64,000 bases of DNA, from assembly GCA_964425605.1 (NCBI GenBank), contig CAYRNR010000020.1, positions 1 to 64,000 on the forward strand. Reading direction: 5' to 3'. This DNA comes from CAYRNR01 sp964425605 (GTDB taxonomy: Bacteria; Myxococcota_A; UBA796; UBA9615; CAYRNR01). The translations under genes were made by a program, and so were the position numbers. Shown here in pieces: positions 8,589 through 17,279 of this stretch (the first letter of the stretch is position 1; every line of letters begins with the position of its first letter). The notes under the pieces were generated by a model, which had not been told where the DNA came from, made no database searches, and was given only the letters and a program-made list of their open reading frames with translations.

Positions 8589-8608
8589 CCCCTTTTTTCA
8601 CCTGCTTC

Positions 8609-8623
8609 GTAGAGGTGTCTAAC
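8609..8623. promoter_or_regulatory. DtxR-type operator, site 2, overlapping the feoB ribosome-binding site
   Basis: GTAGAGGTGTCTAAC matches site 1 at 13 of 15 positions. It ends two bases before the feoB start codon, and its AGGTG core is the only Shine-Dalgarno-like sequence for feoB, so a bound repressor would sit exactly where ribosomes load. No -10 element is obvious between the two genes, so whether site 2 controls a separate promoter is open. Confidence 0.6.
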
Positions 8624-8625
8624 AG

Positions 8626-10755
8626 ATGCTGCGAGTGCTGAGACAGACCGAGTCCCTCCCGCACACGCCGCGCGTGGCCCTGGCGGGGAATCCGAACTCG
8701 GGCAAGACGTCCCTGTTCAACGCCATCACCGGCGCGCGCCAGCACGTGGGCAACTACCCCGGTGTCACGGTGGAGAAGCGCGCGAGCACCTTCCAGATCG
8801 GCGAGATCCAGGGCGATCTCCTCGATCTGCCCGGTACGTACAGCCTCACGTCGTTCTCCCCGGAGGAGCGCATCGCCCAGGACGAGATCCTGCAGGGCGA
8901 CTTCGACGTCGTGGTCGTGGTGGTGGACTCCACCGCCCTGGATCGCAGCCTCGTCCTGCTGGCCCAGGTGATGCAGATCGGCGCCAACCCGGTCCTGGCC
9001 CTGAACATGTGGGACGAGGCGGAGCGCTCGGGCCAGCGGATGGACGTCGAGCTGATGGAGCGACTGCTCGGGTTCCCCGTGGTCCAGACCATCGGGCACA
9101 AGGGCACCGGCGCCGACGACCTGCTCGCCGCCATCGAACGCGCGATGGCCCATCCGGTCACCCGTAGCCGCCTGGTCCTCGGCGCCGAGCTCGACGACGC
9201 CCTCGGCGCGATCCGCGCCGAGCTGGACCGGATCGACTTCTTTGACCCGGCCCCCGACTGGTTGGCGACCAAGCTGCTCGTGGATGACCGACGGTTCGTC
9301 GAACGCGTCCACGCCGCCGGCGGCGACCGCGTCGTGGAGGAGGCCCAGCGGCAGCGCGAGGCCCTCACCACGTTGTCGGGCGTCGACATCGACCTGTACG
9401 TGACCCAGCGCTACTTCGGGTTCGTCGACGGTCTGCTGCGCGAGGTCCGGCAGCGGCCCGCCCGGGCGGACGCCCGCGCCGTGTCCGACGCCGTGGATCG
9501 CGTGCTGGTCCACCGCGCCCTGGGGCTGCCCATCTTCGCGGCGACCATGTACGCGATCTTCTGGGTCACCTTCACCGTGGGCGAGATCCCGATGGGATGG
9601 ATCGAGGCGGGCTTCGGCGCGCTCGGCGCCTGGGTGACCGGGCTGTGGCCCGCCGGCGCCGAGTCTCCGCTGCAGTCGCTGCTGGTGGACGGCATCCTCG
9701 GCGGCGTCGGCGGCGTGCTGGTGTTCTTGCCCAACATCGTGCTGCTCTTCGCCGGGCTGGCCCTGCTCGAGGACACCGGCTACATGGCCCGCGCCGCGTT
9801 CCTGATGGACCGCGTGATGCACCGCTTCGGCCTCCACGGCAAGAGCTTCGTGCCGATGATGACCGGCTTCGGCTGCTCCATCCCCGGCATCATGGCCACG
9901 CGCACGCTGGAGAACGAGCGCGACCGCCTGACCACCATGCTCGTGCTACCGCTGATGTCGTGCGGCGCCCGGCTGCCCATCTGGATGCTGCTGATCCCTG
10001 CGTTCTTCGCGCCGGTCTGGCGGGCGCCGATGCTGTTCTTCGTCTACGCCTTCGGCATCCTCCTGGCCTTCGTGCTGGCGCTGTTGCTGCGCAAGTCGGT
10101 GCTCCGCGGCGAGGAGGCCCCCTTCGTCATGGAGCTTCCGCCGTACCGGGTCCCCACCCTTCGCGCGGTCTTCACCCGCATGGCCGAACGTTCGTGGCTG
10201 TACGTCCGCAAGGCCGGCACGGTGATCCTCGGCATCTCCATCCTGATGTGGTTCATCACCGCGTACCCAAAGAAAGACGCCTACGACGTGGACGCGGCAA
10301 TGGCCGCCGGGCAGGTGGCCCTGTCCTCGTCCGAGATCGCCGACGCCCGCGCCGCCGAGGATCTGGAGTTCTCCGTCGCCGGACGCGTCGGCAAGCTCAT
10401 CGAGCCGGTGATCCGGCCGCTGGGGTTCGACTGGAAGATGGGGACGGCCATGATCGGCGCCTTCGCCGCCAAGGAGGTCTTCGTCGCCCAGATGGGCATC
10501 GTCTACGCCATGGGCGAGACCGACGAGGAGTCCCAGGGGCTGCGCGAGACCCTCGCGGCAGACTACTCGCCGCTGGTGGGGCTGTCCCTGATGTTGTTCC
10601 TGCTCATCGCCGCGCCGTGCATGGCCACCGTGGCCGTGACGCGCCGTGAGTCGGGTTCGTGGAAGTGGGCGCTGCTGCAGGTCGGCGGCCTGACCGCCGT
10701 GGCTTACGCGATCTCCCTGGTGGTCTACCAGGTGGGCCGCCTGTTCGTGGGATAG
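8626..10755 (+). CDS. feoB: ferrous iron transport protein FeoB
   Basis: 709 aa. Inner-membrane Fe(II) importer with a cytoplasmic G domain. The N-terminal G protein has G1 GNPNSGKTSLFN, G2 NYPGVTVE, G3 DLPGTYSL and the NxxD-type G4 NMWDEAE. A helical spacer leads to the membrane part with the two Gate repeats, recognisable by GFGCSIPGIMATR, SCGARLPIW and AAKEVFVAQMG. The length is slightly shorter than E. coli FeoB, because the C-terminal FeoC-interacting tail is short. The regulator with its FeoA domain lies upstream and the Cys-rich partner follows nine bases after the stop. Confidence 0.95.
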   Translation: MLRVLRQTESLPHTPRVALAGNPNSGKTSLFNAITGARQHVGNYPGVTVEKRASTFQIGEIQGDLLDLPGTYSLTSFSPEERIAQDEILQGDFDVVVVVVDSTALDRSLVLLAQVMQIGANPVLALNMWDEAERSGQRMDVELMERLLGFPVVQTIGHKGTGADDLLAAIERAMAHPVTRSRLVLGAELDDALGAIRAELDRIDFFDPAPDWLATKLLVDDRRFVERVHAAGGDRVVEEAQRQREALTTLSGVDIDLYVTQRYFGFVDGLLREVRQRPARADARAVSDAVDRVLVHRALGLPIFAATMYAIFWVTFTVGEIPMGWIEAGFGALGAWVTGLWPAGAESPLQSLLVDGILGGVGGVLVFLPNIVLLFAGLALLEDTGYMARAAFLMDRVMHRFGLHGKSFVPMMTGFGCSIPGIMATRTLENERDRLTTMLVLPLMSCGARLPIWMLLIPAFFAPVWRAPMLFFVYAFGILLAFVLALLLRKSVLRGEEAPFVMELPPYRVPTLRAVFTRMAERSWLYVRKAGTVILGISILMWFITAYPKKDAYDVDAAMAAGQVALSSSEIADARAAEDLEFSVAGRVGKLIEPVIRPLGFDWKMGTAMIGAFAAKEVFVAQMGIVYAMGETDEESQGLRETLAADYSPLVGLSLMLFLLIAAPCMATVAVTRRESGSWKWALLQVGGLTAVAYAISLVVYQVGRLFVG

Positions 10756-10764
10756 GAGGAGGAG

Positions 10765-10980
10765 ATGTCCGAGATGACCCAGATGCTCGTGGTCGGCGCA
10801 GCCGTGGGCGCGGCCGTTGCGTTCGTCAGCACCCGCGCGTGGCGGGCGGTACGGCCCGTTGCAGCGGCTGACGGCCATCCGTGCTCGACCGGTTGCGCGG
10901 GCTGCCCGGTGGCCAGGACGCTGGACTCCCCCGACGACCGCTTCGCCGGATGCGCGGGGATGGAGAGGAGCGAATCGTGA
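10765..10980 (+). CDS. small FeoB-associated Cys-rich membrane protein
   Basis: 71 aa. One N-terminal hydrophobic helix (residues 7-22) is followed by a cytoplasmic-type tail with four Cys in CSTGCAGC and a later GCAG, the pattern of the FeoB-associated Cys-rich protein family. A strong GGAGGAGG site precedes the ATG. The stop codon overlaps the GTG start of the next gene (GTGA at 10977-10980), so translation is coupled. The role is presumed to be iron or redox handling at FeoB and is inferred from context. Confidence 0.85.
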   Translation: MSEMTQMLVVGAAVGAAVAFVSTRAWRAVRPVAAADGHPCSTGCAGCPVARTLDSPDDRFAGCAGMERSES

Positions 10981-11768
10981 ACATCGACCGATGGCTGGCC
11001 ACCCCGCTGGTGGCCCTGGTGATCGTCTCATCGCGCCCAGCACGCGCCGCGGACACCGTGGAGACCTGGGACGTGGGCGCGACCGACGTGGAATTCTACC
11101 TCGGCTTCGACGGGATCGGCCCCGAGGAGGACGCTCGGTCCATGTACGGCGACATCATGCTCGGCTACGGCCTGGTCCAGGGACTGTCGGCCTACATCGG
11201 CGCCACGCTCTCGGCCAACGACCACTTCGCCGACGGCAACGCCGACGTCTACCTCGGTGTTTTCGGCACCCCGGTGGACACCGATCACTTCGACCTGGAC
11301 CTGTTCCTGGACGTGGGCGCGGGCGGCGACGGGTTCGACGACTTCGCGTTGACGCCATCCACCGAGCTCAACCTCGACCTGGACCCCGACATGGGCTCCT
11401 GGGGCCTCTACCTGCGCGCCGGAGTACCCATCTACGGCGAACCGGACGAGGACGTCCCCGGCGATCACGTGCGGGCGTTCGACGTGGAGATCAATCCAGG
11501 CACCTACTTCACCCTGGGACGGGGGCACCAGCTGCTGTTGGAGTACGACATGTCCTTCCACCCTCGGCAGGAGAACCACACCACCCACGTCGGGGGGGTG
11601 GCGCTGGGCTACAACGTGGTCCTCGCCGAGCCCATCGAGCTGATCAACCAGGTCTACCTGGACATCCCCCAGGGGGACGACAGGGCGGCCGTGGGCCTCT
11701 TCACCGGGATCGTCGTGACGATGCCGTCAGCGCGACGCGACCGCGTCGCATCCCTCGCTTCGGACTGA
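10977..11768 (+). CDS. secreted barrel-like protein of the feo operon, unknown function
   Basis: 263 aa from the GTG at 10977, preceded by GGAGAGGAG and overlapping the previous stop. An N-terminal signal peptide ends around residue 24 (SSRPARA, then ADTVETWD). The mature part has alternating hydrophobic strands, many Gly/Asp/Tyr residues and a Phe/Val-ended final strand, as in small outer-membrane beta-barrels. No named family was recognised. Because it is the last coupled gene of the feo unit, an outer-membrane role in ferrous iron entry is plausible but untested. Confidence 0.7.
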   Translation: MNIDRWLATPLVALVIVSSRPARAADTVETWDVGATDVEFYLGFDGIGPEEDARSMYGDIMLGYGLVQGLSAYIGATLSANDHFADGNADVYLGVFGTPVDTDHFDLDLFLDVGAGGDGFDDFALTPSTELNLDLDPDMGSWGLYLRAGVPIYGEPDEDVPGDHVRAFDVEINPGTYFTLGRGHQLLLEYDMSFHPRQENHTTHVGGVALGYNVVLAEPIELINQVYLDIPQGDDRAAVGLFTGIVVTMPSARRDRVASLASD

Positions 11769-11774
11769 TCCGCG

Positions 11775-13181
11775 CTACTCGTACAGCGACTCCAGGAAGA
11801 TGCCGTACCCCATGGCGGCGCCGAGGTCGAGGTTGAGCTGGTAGAGCAGCTCGCCGTCGGCGTCCACCTGGTCGAGCTGGCCGCCCGAGCTCCAGATCAC
11901 CATCGTGTCGCCGTTGTCGAAGCGGGTGACGTCGCCCAGGCCGACGCAGAACAGGGGCGGGTCGGCGATGTACTCCCACACCAGGCGGGACTCCATGGCG
12001 TCGGTGTCCAGCTCGAACTGGGCGACGCGGGAGCCCTCCACCGGATCGAACCGGTTGTCGAAGATCAGTATCCCGTCGTCGAGGATCTGGAACTGGTGCT
12101 GGTACAGGCTACCCTGGTCGCTGGGCGGGACCATGTCGAAGTCGCCGTGGATGTCCCCGAACTTCCAGTCCACCTCGCCGCTGGCGCGGTCGATCTTGAA
12201 GATGGTGCTGAGGTTGCGGGCGCCCACGTAGTAGGTGCCGGTCTCCTCGTCGAGGTCCACGGAGTTGGCATGCGACCACATGCCGTACTCGACCTCCTCG
12301 GGGTCGTACTCGACGGAGTCCCACACCGACCAGATCTCGGTCTCGGTGCCGTCCGGGGCGATCTCGATCAGGTGATCGCCGTACACATCCTCGCCCTCCA
12401 CCACCCGCATGTCCTCTTGCAAGATGGCGTAGCCGCCCTCGGGCAGCTCGACGAAGTCGTTGTGGGTGTTGGGCGTGTCGATGTCCTCGAGCTCGCTGCC
12501 GTCGAGGCGGATGCGCGTCAGGTGCTTGCCATAGTCGTCTTCTTCGGTGCTCAGGCCGTCCATGCTCAGGAAGATGATCGCCTTGCGGTCCCGCGACAGC
12601 CGCACGCGGCTGATGCTGCGGCCGGACTGCTCGGTGCGGTCCTCGTGGTAGTACCAGACCACGTTGCCGGCGGTGTCGAGGATCACCACCCAGCTGGGAT
12701 CGGTGACCATGGACGTGACGATGAACCCCTCGTGCACGCGATCCTCGTCGAACACCTGCACGGTCAGGCCGTGCATGTCCGACGGCAGGGGGGCGCTGGT
12801 GACGGTGCGGTCCTGCCCCTCGATGGCCTCGCCGCCGGAGACCATCGCCACCCGGTAGTGGATCTCGGTGGACGCGGGCAGCCCCACGAGCATGGCCTCG
12901 TACTGGTCGTCCGCGTTGAGTTCGGCGGGCGCGCGGTGCGCGTAGTCCGTGCTCGCGCCGAATTCCACGTAGGCCTCGTCCACCGGGTCCACGTCGCCTG
13001 TGAACCGCACGGTGACCACGGTGGCGACCATCTCGCTGACCACCGCCTCGACCTCGAAGCCGTCCTCCACGACGTCGTCGTCGTCGCCCGTGGCGTCGTC
13101 GTCCCCCTCGGGATCGGCGCATGCGCACAGGGTCAACAACAGCGCCGGAAGCAGCCAGGCAATCAGGCCTCGGTCGAGCAT
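11775..13181 (-). CDS. arylsulfotransferase-like lipoprotein (copy 1)
   Basis: 468 aa. The signal peptide ends in a lipobox (LTLCAC), and the lipidated Cys is followed by an acidic tether with two runs of Asp. A fibronectin-like N-terminal domain (about 40-135) precedes a six-bladed propeller of the ASST/aryl-sulfotransferase type (about 140-468). Conserved His sites of the family are present: THNDFVELPEGG, MWSHANSVD and YQHQFQI. ASST enzymes move sulfate between phenolic compounds in the periplasm, but the substrate here cannot be inferred. Two paralogues are in the window (26586 and 57261). The stop is six bases from the convergent feo-operon gene. Confidence 0.8.
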   Translation of the reverse strand: MLDRGLIAWLLPALLLTLCACADPEGDDDATGDDDDVVEDGFEVEAVVSEMVATVVTVRFTGDVDPVDEAYVEFGASTDYAHRAPAELNADDQYEAMLVGLPASTEIHYRVAMVSGGEAIEGQDRTVTSAPLPSDMHGLTVQVFDEDRVHEGFIVTSMVTDPSWVVILDTAGNVVWYYHEDRTEQSGRSISRVRLSRDRKAIIFLSMDGLSTEEDDYGKHLTRIRLDGSELEDIDTPNTHNDFVELPEGGYAILQEDMRVVEGEDVYGDHLIEIAPDGTETEIWSVWDSVEYDPEEVEYGMWSHANSVDLDEETGTYYVGARNLSTIFKIDRASGEVDWKFGDIHGDFDMVPPSDQGSLYQHQFQILDDGILIFDNRFDPVEGSRVAQFELDTDAMESRLVWEYIADPPLFCVGLGDVTRFDNGDTMVIWSSGGQLDQVDADGELLYQLNLDLGAAMGYGIFLESLYE

Positions 13182-13278
13182 GGGTCTCTCCGATTCGGTT
13201 GCCGGAGCATACTCGCCCTTTAGCGCATCGCCAACAACGCTGAGCTACAATGCGCGCCCCGAAACGGAGCGCACGACC

Positions 13279-14154
13279 ATGTCATCCAGGTACGACAGCA
13301 AGCACCCCTACCCCATCGTCCTCATCCGACGGGCCATCGACCACCACCGCCCCGACGCCATCGTGCGCATGCTGCAACGCTGTGCTGAGCTCTCCCAGCC
13401 CGTCGAGTTCGCCCACCACCGCGCCGACGACATGACCTGGGCCATCGAGACGCTGGACGAGAACTGGCTGCTCAAGACCATGGCGATGGTCGAAGATCCC
13501 CTGGAGCAGATGGTCGGTCGCCTCGCCGTGATGACCGGCCACGACGATCCGGTCAAGCTGGTGTACTGGCGGGAGCTGCACTGGAGGCCGTACCGCTACG
13601 AGATCGTCAGCATCGACGTGCCCTGGGCGCCCAGGAAGGACGATCGCCCGGTGCTGAAGACCCGCGACCAGCTGTTCGAGCTGATGCGAGAGACGGCCGT
13701 GGCGTTCGGGGCCGACGTGGCCGGCCTCTACCCGCGCTCCCTGCACGCCCTGGTACGACTCGCCAGCGGCGAGGGAAGCCGCCCGGCGACAGGCTTGGGC
13801 AGCGGAAACGGTGGCGCCGCGGCCAGGGCCATCCCGGCGTTCGTCTCCCAGCTCCCCGACGGACTGTTCGAGCGCTTCGCCGATCTCCAGCCCGCCCGCA
13901 GCTTTGACGCGGCGGCCGTGCCCGAGGCGATCTGGTGGGCCAACGTCTGGTCGTCCGAGGTGGTCGAGCGGCTCGGCCGGGACCGCATCCAGGCCCTCGA
14001 CTGGGCCCGTTGCGAGGACACCGCCGACGGCGGGCTTTTCCTGGTGAGCACCAAGCGCCGTCCCGCCCCCAACAAGCCCAGAACCCTCGAGGCCATCGCC
14101 GATCTCACCGAGGGCCTCGCGCTCCCCGCGCGCCAGCGCGAACAGCTCGGCTGA
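13279..14154 (+). CDS. conserved hypothetical protein
   Basis: 291 aa, soluble, no signal peptide and no membrane segment; mixed helical sequence rich in Trp and Arg. No family is recognised. The start ATG at 13279 follows GGAG, and a TACAAT -10-like hexamer lies at 13246-13251. An upstream extension of the open frame back to 13000 runs antisense through the neighbouring lipoprotein gene and was discarded. It is followed after 58 bases by the rubrerythrin-like gene, which has its own promoter-like hexamer. Confidence 0.75.
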   Translation: MSSRYDSKHPYPIVLIRRAIDHHRPDAIVRMLQRCAELSQPVEFAHHRADDMTWAIETLDENWLLKTMAMVEDPLEQMVGRLAVMTGHDDPVKLVYWRELHWRPYRYEIVSIDVPWAPRKDDRPVLKTRDQLFELMRETAVAFGADVAGLYPRSLHALVRLASGEGSRPATGLGSGNGGAAARAIPAFVSQLPDGLFERFADLQPARSFDAAAVPEAIWWANVWSSEVVERLGRDRIQALDWARCEDTADGGLFLVSTKRRPAPNKPRTLEAIADLTEGLALPARQREQLG

Positions 14155-14212
14155 TCCCTCGACGCCGCCGTCTCGAGGGCTTATCTTCCCCGCAACCCAG
14201 GAGAGAGCGCCC

Positions 14213-14725
14213 ATGGACGACGTCGCCAAGAGGTTGAGCGCGGGACTGAAGAAGGCCATCCAGGCCGAGGTGGAGGGCTATCACTTCTACATGATGGCCG
14301 CCTCGAACACGCCCGATCCCATGGGCCGGTCCGTGTTCACGACGCTGGCCGAGGACGAGAAGGACCACGCGCGGTTCCTGCAGATGCAGTACGACGCCGT
14401 CCAGGCCACCGGCAAGGTCGACGCCATGCTGAAGCTGGGCCCGCCCCCCTCGCGCGGCGGCAGCAGCCCCATCTTCTCCGACAAGATCCGCGACCGCCTC
14501 GGCGAGGCCCACTACGAGATGACCGCCCTGTCGGTGGGCATCCAGCTCGAGCTGTCCGCCCAGCAGTTCTATCGCCACGAGGCCGAGGCCGCCGTCGATC
14601 CGGCGGTGAAGGGCTTCTACGAGGAGCTCGCCCAGTGGGAGTCGGGCCACTACCACGCCCTGCTCGCCCAGCAGGAGGACCTGCAGGACGATTACTGGGG
14701 CAAGGGCAGCTTCTCGCCGTTCTAG
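14213..14725 (+). CDS. rubrerythrin/ferritin-like diiron protein
   Basis: 170 aa. A four-helix bundle with two metal-binding helix pairs: Glu in AEVEGYHFY and ExxH in EDEKDHARF in the first half, then GIQLELSAQQFY and QWESGHYHA in the second. This places two Glu/His sets for a diiron site, typical of rubrerythrin-like proteins that reduce peroxide or sense redox stress. There is no C-terminal rubredoxin (no CxxC), so it needs another electron donor. AGGAGAG precedes the ATG, and a TATCTT hexamer is at 14182-14187. The last four bases overlap the convergent MocR-type gene. Confidence 0.85.
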   Translation: MDDVAKRLSAGLKKAIQAEVEGYHFYMMAASNTPDPMGRSVFTTLAEDEKDHARFLQMQYDAVQATGKVDAMLKLGPPPSRGGSSPIFSDKIRDRLGEAHYEMTALSVGIQLELSAQQFYRHEAEAAVDPAVKGFYEELAQWESGHYHALLAQQEDLQDDYWGKGSFSPF

Positions 14726-16137
14726 AGTTGCCCCTTCGCCAGCCTCCCCAGCGTCTCGATCGCCGCCTCCACGCGGTCGTCGTACTTCACCGCCAGGTTC
14801 AGCCGCAGACAGTGCTGGTATCGGCCGCTGGCCGAGTAGAGCACGCCGGGCGCGACGCTGATGTGGTGCGGGGCCGCCTGCTCGTAGAGCTCCACGGCGC
14901 TGACCTGGCGGGGCATCTCCACCCATAGCAGCTGGCCGCCGGTGGGGCGGGTGGCGCGCGTGCCCTCGGGGAAGTGGCGGCCCAGCGCCGCCATGACCCG
15001 GGCCATGTTGTCGCGGTAGGTGCGCCGCAGCGTCCGGAGCTGCCGATCGTAGCCCCCCTCCTTGAGGTACGCCGCGAGGGCCATCTGGGGCACCGAGGAG
15101 GTGGAGATCGAGGTGAGGTTCTTGAACAGCTGCACGTCCTGGCTGTGGCGGCCGGGCACGGCCCAGCCGACGCGGAATCCCGGCGACAGGGTCTTGGAGA
15201 AGCTGTTGCAGTACAGCACCGAGCCGTCGCGGTCGAACGCCTTGACGGCGCGCGGCCGGGGTCCGTCGAAGGCCAGCTCGCCGTAGATGTCGTCCTCCAC
15301 CAGGGGCACCCGGTGGAAGCCCAGCAGCTCGACCAGGGCGCGCTTCTTGGCGTCGTCCATGCAGCTGCCCAGCGGGTTGGAGAAGTTGGTGACCAGGGCG
15401 CAGGCCTTGATCCCGCCCTCGCGCAGGGCGTCGTCCAGGGCGTCGAGGTCGATGCCGTCGCGGGGGTGGGTCCGGATCTCCAGCGCCCGCAGGTGCAGGG
15501 TCTGGAGGATCTCGAGCAGGCCGAAGTAGCACGGCGACTCCACCGCCACCAGATCGCCCGGCTCGGTCAGGGCGCGCAGGCACAGGAAGACCGCCTCCTG
15601 GGCGCCGGCCGTGATCACGATGTCGCCCGGGCCCACCGTGCAGCCGGCGTCCACCATACGACGGGCGATCTCGCGGCGGAGGGGCTCGTAGCCCTGCCCC
15701 ATCATGTAGGTGTGGCAGGCGTCGGGGTGGCGGCGCATCACCTCGGACACCTTGCGGGTCAACACGCGCCCCGGGAGCAGCTCCGGGTCGGGGGCAGCAG
15801 CGCCGAGGCGGACGAAGGTGGGATCGTTGACCTCGGCGTGCAGCCGCATCACCAGGTCGATGCGCACCCGCTGGGGCCGCCGCGGCGGATCCGTGCAGGT
15901 GGGCTCCTCCACCAGGGCGCGCGGCGACGCCTTGACGTAGTAGCCCGACCGGGGCCGGGCCTCGACCAGGCCGCGGTCCTCCAGCAGCCGGTACGCCTCC
16001 AGGATCGTCGAGACGCTCACGGCCCACTGCCGGTGCAGGCGCCGCACCGAGGGGATGCGGTCCCCCGGTCGCAGGGTGCCGTCCTCGATCAGCGTCTGGA
16101 CCCGCTGGGCCACGTCCTCGTACAGGGTGCCTTCCAT
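14722..16137 (-). CDS. MocR-type (GntR/aminotransferase fusion) transcription regulator
   Basis: 471 aa. An N-terminal GntR winged helix (about 1-70, with GDRIPSVRRLHRQW and SVSTILEAYRLLEDRGL) is joined to a fold-type I aminotransferase domain with the PLP lysine in SFSKTLSPGFRVGW. MocR/PdxR proteins bind PLP and regulate vitamin B6, amino-acid or exporter genes. The ATG at 16137 follows AGGGGAG; the longer frame from 16236 would run through the palindromic control region. The gene is divergent from the EamA exporter, its likely target. Confidence 0.9.
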   Translation of the reverse strand: MEGTLYEDVAQRVQTLIEDGTLRPGDRIPSVRRLHRQWAVSVSTILEAYRLLEDRGLVEARPRSGYYVKASPRALVEEPTCTDPPRRPQRVRIDLVMRLHAEVNDPTFVRLGAAAPDPELLPGRVLTRKVSEVMRRHPDACHTYMMGQGYEPLRREIARRMVDAGCTVGPGDIVITAGAQEAVFLCLRALTEPGDLVAVESPCYFGLLEILQTLHLRALEIRTHPRDGIDLDALDDALREGGIKACALVTNFSNPLGSCMDDAKKRALVELLGFHRVPLVEDDIYGELAFDGPRPRAVKAFDRDGSVLYCNSFSKTLSPGFRVGWAVPGRHSQDVQLFKNLTSISTSSVPQMALAAYLKEGGYDRQLRTLRRTYRDNMARVMAALGRHFPEGTRATRPTGGQLLWVEMPRQVSAVELYEQAAPHHISVAPGVLYSASGRYQHCLRLNLAVKYDDRVEAAIETLGRLAKGQL

Positions 16138-16196
16138 GGTCCAGTTCTCCCCTGGGTGACGGCGGAACGCCAGGTACAGATGGGGCCCTCGCCGAC

Positions 16197-16260
16197 CATA
16201 ACAGATGCACAGATCGTCAAACTGTACCCGATACAAATCCGGATTGCTGAATCTGTTATG
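16197..16260. promoter_or_regulatory. control region between MocR-type regulator and EamA exporter
   Basis: CATAACAGAT (16197-16206) and ATCTGTTATG (16251-16260) form a perfect 10-bp inverted repeat with 44 bases between. Inside lies a second short dyad, TGTA-CCCGA-TACA (16223-16235), of the kind GntR-family proteins bind. The arrangement fits a dimeric MocR regulator controlling both divergent genes. Binding is inferred; the symmetry is seen directly. Confidence 0.65.
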
Positions 16261-16288
16261 GAATCCGGGACGCGTCTAGCCTGTATCC

Positions 16289-17248
16289 ATGCTCGAGAAA
16301 CGACCCACACCATGGATCCTCGCCGCCTTCGCCGCCGTGTACCTGCTCTGGGGCTCCACCTACGCGGCCATCCGGGTGAGCCTGGAGAGCTTCCCGCCGT
16401 TCCTGCTGGGCGGAATCCGGTTCGGCGCCGCAGCCGTGTTCCTGTACGGAGTGCTCCGGCTCGTCGGGCACCCGCGGCCCACGGCCCGCCAGTGGAGAGC
16501 AGCGGCGCTGACGGGGACGCTGATGTTCCTGTGCGGCAGCGGCATGGTCGGGTGGGCGCAGCAGACGGTGGACTCCGGCCTGGCGTCGTCGCTCATCGCC
16601 ACGATCCCTTTGTGGATGGTGGTCCTGGACTGGTTGTTGTTCCGTGGGCCGCGTCCTGGGCGGTGGCAGATCCTGGGGCTCTGCCTCGGGTTCGGCGGGG
16701 TGTGGCTCTTGGTGGCCCCAGCAGGGGGGATCGCCCAGCTCGACCCGCGCGCGCTGCTGATGGTCGTCGCGGCCGGCTGCTGGTCCACGGGGTCGCTGCT
16801 GAGCCGTCGTGTCGCGTTGCCCGAGTCACCGTTCATGACCGCGGCCATGCAGATGATCGTGGGCGGCGTGGTGCTGTCCGCGCTGGGGACGGCGCAGGGG
16901 GAGCTGGGCCTGCTTCGCGCGCCCTCGACGTCGTCCGTCGTGGCGCTGCTGTACCTGACGTGCGCCGGCTCGCTGCTGGCCCTGTGCTCCTACGTCTACC
17001 TCCTCAAGACCGTGCGCCCCGCGGCCGCCGGGACCTACGCCTTCGTCAACCCCGTGATCGCCCTGACCCTGGGACACTTCTGGCTGGGCGAGCCCCTCAG
17101 CGCGAGGATGGGCCTGGGCGTCGCGCTGGTGGTCCTGGCGGTGGTGCTGATCGTGGGCCGCGGGCTCATCCGCAGGCGTCCGCCGCTGAAGCTGGTCCAT
17201 CCCCCCGCCCCCGCGGCGATCCAGAAAAAATCCAGGTCCGCGGCATAG
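16289..17248 (+). CDS. EamA-family (DMT) metabolite exporter
   Basis: 319 aa with ten hydrophobic segments in two EamA halves (about 10-150 and 160-295). It begins with the family pattern YLLWGSTYAAIRVSLE, and the middle has GLASSLIATIPLWMVVLDWL, as in YedA/RhaT-type drug/metabolite transporters. The C-terminus is Arg/Pro-rich and cytoplasmic. The divergent MocR regulator suggests an amino-acid or B6-related substrate. Confidence 0.9.
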   Translation: MLEKRPTPWILAAFAAVYLLWGSTYAAIRVSLESFPPFLLGGIRFGAAAVFLYGVLRLVGHPRPTARQWRAAALTGTLMFLCGSGMVGWAQQTVDSGLASSLIATIPLWMVVLDWLLFRGPRPGRWQILGLCLGFGGVWLLVAPAGGIAQLDPRALLMVVAAGCWSTGSLLSRRVALPESPFMTAAMQMIVGGVVLSALGTAQGELGLLRAPSTSSVVALLYLTCAGSLLALCSYVYLLKTVRPAAAGTYAFVNPVIALTLGHFWLGEPLSARMGLGVALVVLAVVLIVGRGLIRRRPPLKLVHPPAPAAIQKKSRSAA

Positions 17249-17279
17249 CCGACTAGTATGGGTCGGTCTGGAGGGGCTG

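Noticed and set aside
8589..8600. Terminator after the DtxR-FeoA gene (CCCCTTTTTT)
   Set aside because: There is a T-run but no hairpin before it, and feoB follows directly in the same orientation.
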